Source of the DNA: Prorocentrum cordatum
Lineage: Eukaryota > Sar > Dinophyceae > Prorocentrales > Prorocentraceae
Assembly (NCBI GenBank): GCA_963575745.1
Contig: CAUYUJ010011170.1
Coordinates: 355,001 to 419,000, forward strand
Length of the DNA: 64,000 nt
Direction: 5' to 3'
The translations under genes and the position numbers were made by a program. The notes under the pieces were generated by a model, which saw only the letters and a program-made list of their open reading frames with translations, ran no database searches and was not told the DNA's origin. Positions 62,264 through 64,000 of this stretch are shown piece after piece (the first letter of the stretch is position 1; the number at the start of each line of letters is the position of its first letter).

Positions 62264-62282
62264 GGCCGGAATAAAAAAATGA

Positions 62283-62603
62283 TCTCGGGGCCAAGTCAAT
62301 TGCTACCACTACGACAACCACTACCCCAAGGGCGATTATAGCACCAAAGCTCGCACGAACAAGGGCCGCATCTATGGCCCCGTCATACACTTCGGCGTCT
62401 TTGAGAAGTTCTTCGCGGCACAGATAGTGATGCTACACTACGGATTGCGATGGGTAAACATCTGGGACTCCGACGACAATTTGCCACTCAAGGGCGTCGT
62501 TTACGCCATGCCCATTCGTGCTGACAAGATTGATGATGCCCACATGGAGGTGGCTATGACGGGGCCGTCATCATGCAGCTCCCAGATCGCTGAGTATGCC
62601 TAA
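62283..62603 (+). CDS. Hypothetical protein segment without its own start
   Basis: An open stretch of about 105 codons beginning after a TGA at 62280-62282, with no ATG at its beginning: NCYHYDNHYPKGDYSTKART, KGRIYGPVIHFGVFEKFFAA, VMLHYGLRWVNIWDSDDNLP, ending with TAA. Composition and length argue for real (or recently real) coding. It is in the same phase as 61062-61680 on the other side of the inserted element, suggesting one original gene. Family unknown. Confidence 0.45.
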   Translation, partial: SRGQVNCYHYDNHYPKGDYSTKARTNKGRIYGPVIHFGVFEKFFAAQIVMLHYGLRWVNIWDSDDNLPLKGVVYAMPIRADKIDDAHMEVAMTGPSSCSSQIAEYA

Positions 62604-62710
62604 TCCCATGAACTTCCATACTTCGGTACTCCTTCTCTTCAGCGAGTGCGTATCCCACGCGCACCGCCTCGAAACACCGCTCATCGGACCCCGCGATCCG
62701 ACCAGGAGCC

Positions 62711-62722
62711 GGTGGCAGCGCC
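62711..62722 (+). repeat. GNRA-type hairpin repeat, site 14
   Basis: GGTG-GCAG-CGCC preceded by AGCC and followed by CGCTG; one T-G wobble. It lies between convincing ORFs. Confidence 0.6.
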
Positions 62723-62854
62723 CGCTGAAGATCCCATGGAGATTGACGAAGGCATTCGGCCACAAGTGGTTGACACCACCGCCGAGCGCTCAACCATCGT
62801 CGCTGATGTTTCCGAAGTTGTGTAAGCGATGGACAGAGGACCGCCAATGACGCC

Positions 62855-63617
62855 ATGGAGGCTGAGATGACAGCCGAGATCCAGGCATATCAGAACTCTG
62901 GTACTTCTCTCTTTGAATGCATCTTTGATCCACCAGAGAATATCCTTAAACCAGAAGGATTACCTTCCGAAAGATACCAACAACTGGGCGACATAATCGG
63001 GCAACCATATGGTGTATTAATGGACATCGGCACCGTTGATGGAGTCGCCGATGTTCCCGCTAAAACAGGTGATCGAGATACGCGGCAGTCCCGAACTGTT
63101 CATACAGGACAAGGTTGAATCATCTATAATATTCCAGCTTCGTTTTTTGACCGAATCAGATATGCACAAGATATATCACAACCACACTCATACATGGGCA
63201 CGGGATCTTCCTGTGTGCACTGCAGAGCACTTCTCCAAGAAACTGTTGCGGTTCCTCGACCCCGAGTCCGCGCAGGGCACTACTACAGGGATCTTTCAGT
63301 GGATCTCTAAGGTATGCCGGCACTTTCTGCTGGAGGGTATACAAGAGTTGACAAAATTCAACAAGATCGTCATTAACGCTCATCATCTTGCCCTCACAGC
63401 GCTCCGATCGTTCTACAAAGAATGCGAGGACCAGCGCGGATCTGCAGGCTTCCCTCTGCGGGAGGAGCCGGTGGCAACACCTGCTGCGCCTGGCCAGGAT
63501 GAACCAGGCGCTGCCATGCCCGACGCTTCCGCCGAGATACCACAGGACCCAGGCAGTGTTGCTTCGGCAGCACCAGACCAAAAAATATGGTTACTGACAA
63601 TTGGGCATTGTTACTGA
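62855..63617 (+). pseudogene. Hypothetical protein, one frameshift
   Basis: MTAEIQAYQNSGTSLFECIF and SERYQQLGDIIGQPYGVLMD (62870-63040) pass into the next phase around 63035-63045 (PMFPLKQVIEIRGSPELFIQ, FLTESDMHKIYHNHTHTWAR, FNKIVINAHHLALTALRSFY). The C-terminal ~45 residues are Pro/Ala-rich and contain the hairpin repeat at 63470, read as PVATPAAP. The style is like that of the neighbouring ORFs (an ordinary domain followed by an Ala/Pro linker holding a hairpin). No family recognised. Confidence 0.48.
63470..63481 (+). repeat. GNRA hairpin repeat, site 15
   Basis: GGTG-GCAA-CACC preceded by AGCC and followed by TGCTGCG, the closest to the consensus. Confidence 0.75.
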
Positions 63618-63619
63618 CA

Positions 63620-64000
63620 ATGGCACTCTATGTGACATACGCTGGCAATACAGCACCTCTGTAGGTGCCACGGGAGTTGGCGGCGCTGAGGCTGCCGACC
63701 TTGCGTACCTGCAGGAGCTCAACCAGTGGGGCAGGAACAACCTGTCCCACAACGAAGTGGCCCGCCTCATCTCAGAGGGCACGAAGATCTACTTCGGGGG
63801 GCAGCGTTCGGCTACGAGTGAGCAGCGTAATAGATTGAGGATGATGGCGAAGAAGGCCGAGGATAGGTACAATCGGTGGTGCGCTGCGGGTCGCCCACCT
63901 GCCCGCTCTTGCAGGCTCGTGGGAGAGCCCGACGACGACCGCCCATTGTACCACCCCTTCCGTAACGTCCTTCAGCGCTTCCCCAATGAATCCCGATTCC
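63620..64000 (+). CDS. Hypothetical protein, continues past the window
   Basis: A frame open from about 63596 to the window end without a stop: TDNGTLCDIRWQYSTSVGAT, YLQELNQWGRNNLSHNEVAR, GQRSATSEQRNRLRMMAKKA, DDDRPLYHPFRNVLQRFPNE. Just upstream TTACTGACAAT is duplicated (63592 and 63611), and the first copy brings a TGA into this phase. Family unknown. Confidence 0.45.

Noticed and set aside
63556-63573. 7-bp stem with TTCG loop
   Set aside because: A single occurrence with one wobble, inside coding-like sequence; likely chance and unrelated to the GNRA repeat family.

Overview
The window is nuclear DNA from what is most likely a dinoflagellate. The evidence is the GC-rich sequence with abundant long microsatellites, the reverse transcriptase types present (Ty1/copia, and tyrosine-recombinase retrotransposons with the RRIPVREER / SWKRDV style RT typical of dinoflagellates), a possible remnant of the dinoflagellate spliced leader upstream of an aquaporin exon, and almost no conventional genes. 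Genus cannot be resolved from this window. One 100-N assembly gap lies at 4413-4512.

Layout. 1-11.6 kb: simple repeats (CATA/GTAT tetranucleotides, GA, CA/GT, poly-A, G runs) around one low-complexity Lys/Ala/Glu-rich ORF (1382-2389). 11.7-13 kb: a broken transposase-like gene. 13-23.3 kb: mostly unassignable GC-rich DNA, with a decayed copia RT-RNase H fragment at 15.66-16.62 kb and ACTCA-type and roughly 150-bp tandem repeats at 21-23.3 kb. 23.88-24.23 kb: an aquaporin 5' exon, the only recognisable cellular gene, running directly into a dispersed repeat family made of CTTGGG/GGCCGTCTTGG blocks (24.2-32.7 and 42.6-44.0 kb), with minisatellites and an AT-rich 0.75-kb duplication in between.

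32,708-42,644 is a complete-length but mutated tyrosine-recombinase retrotransposon of PAT/Ngaro type. It has split direct repeats in the order A1 ... B1-A2-B2 and gag-like, RT, RNase H and tyrosine recombinase modules. It inserted into one copy of the CTTGG repeat, so both edges can be read to within a few bases. A foldback element with ~100-bp inverted arms has in turn inserted into its RT. 44.2-47.3 kb holds a second retroelement (gag-like, RT with YIDN, RNase H). 47.5-56.1 kb holds a Ty1/copia polyprotein broken by frameshifts and stops, with an unusual Gag carrying CCCH zinc fingers.

56-64 kb carries a run of long, overlapping, frame-shifted ORFs of unknown function, interrupted at 61,683-62,263 by a small element with perfect inverted terminal blocks. 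From 47.8 to 63.5 kb I find 15 copies of a ~22-nt hairpin motif. Its 4-bp stem closes a GNRA-type loop and shows compensatory base-pair changes (all four Watson-Crick pairs at stem position 3). It occurs in all reading frames and outside ORFs. This is the most interesting and, to my knowledge, least explained signal here. All retroelements are on the + strand and all copies look defective.
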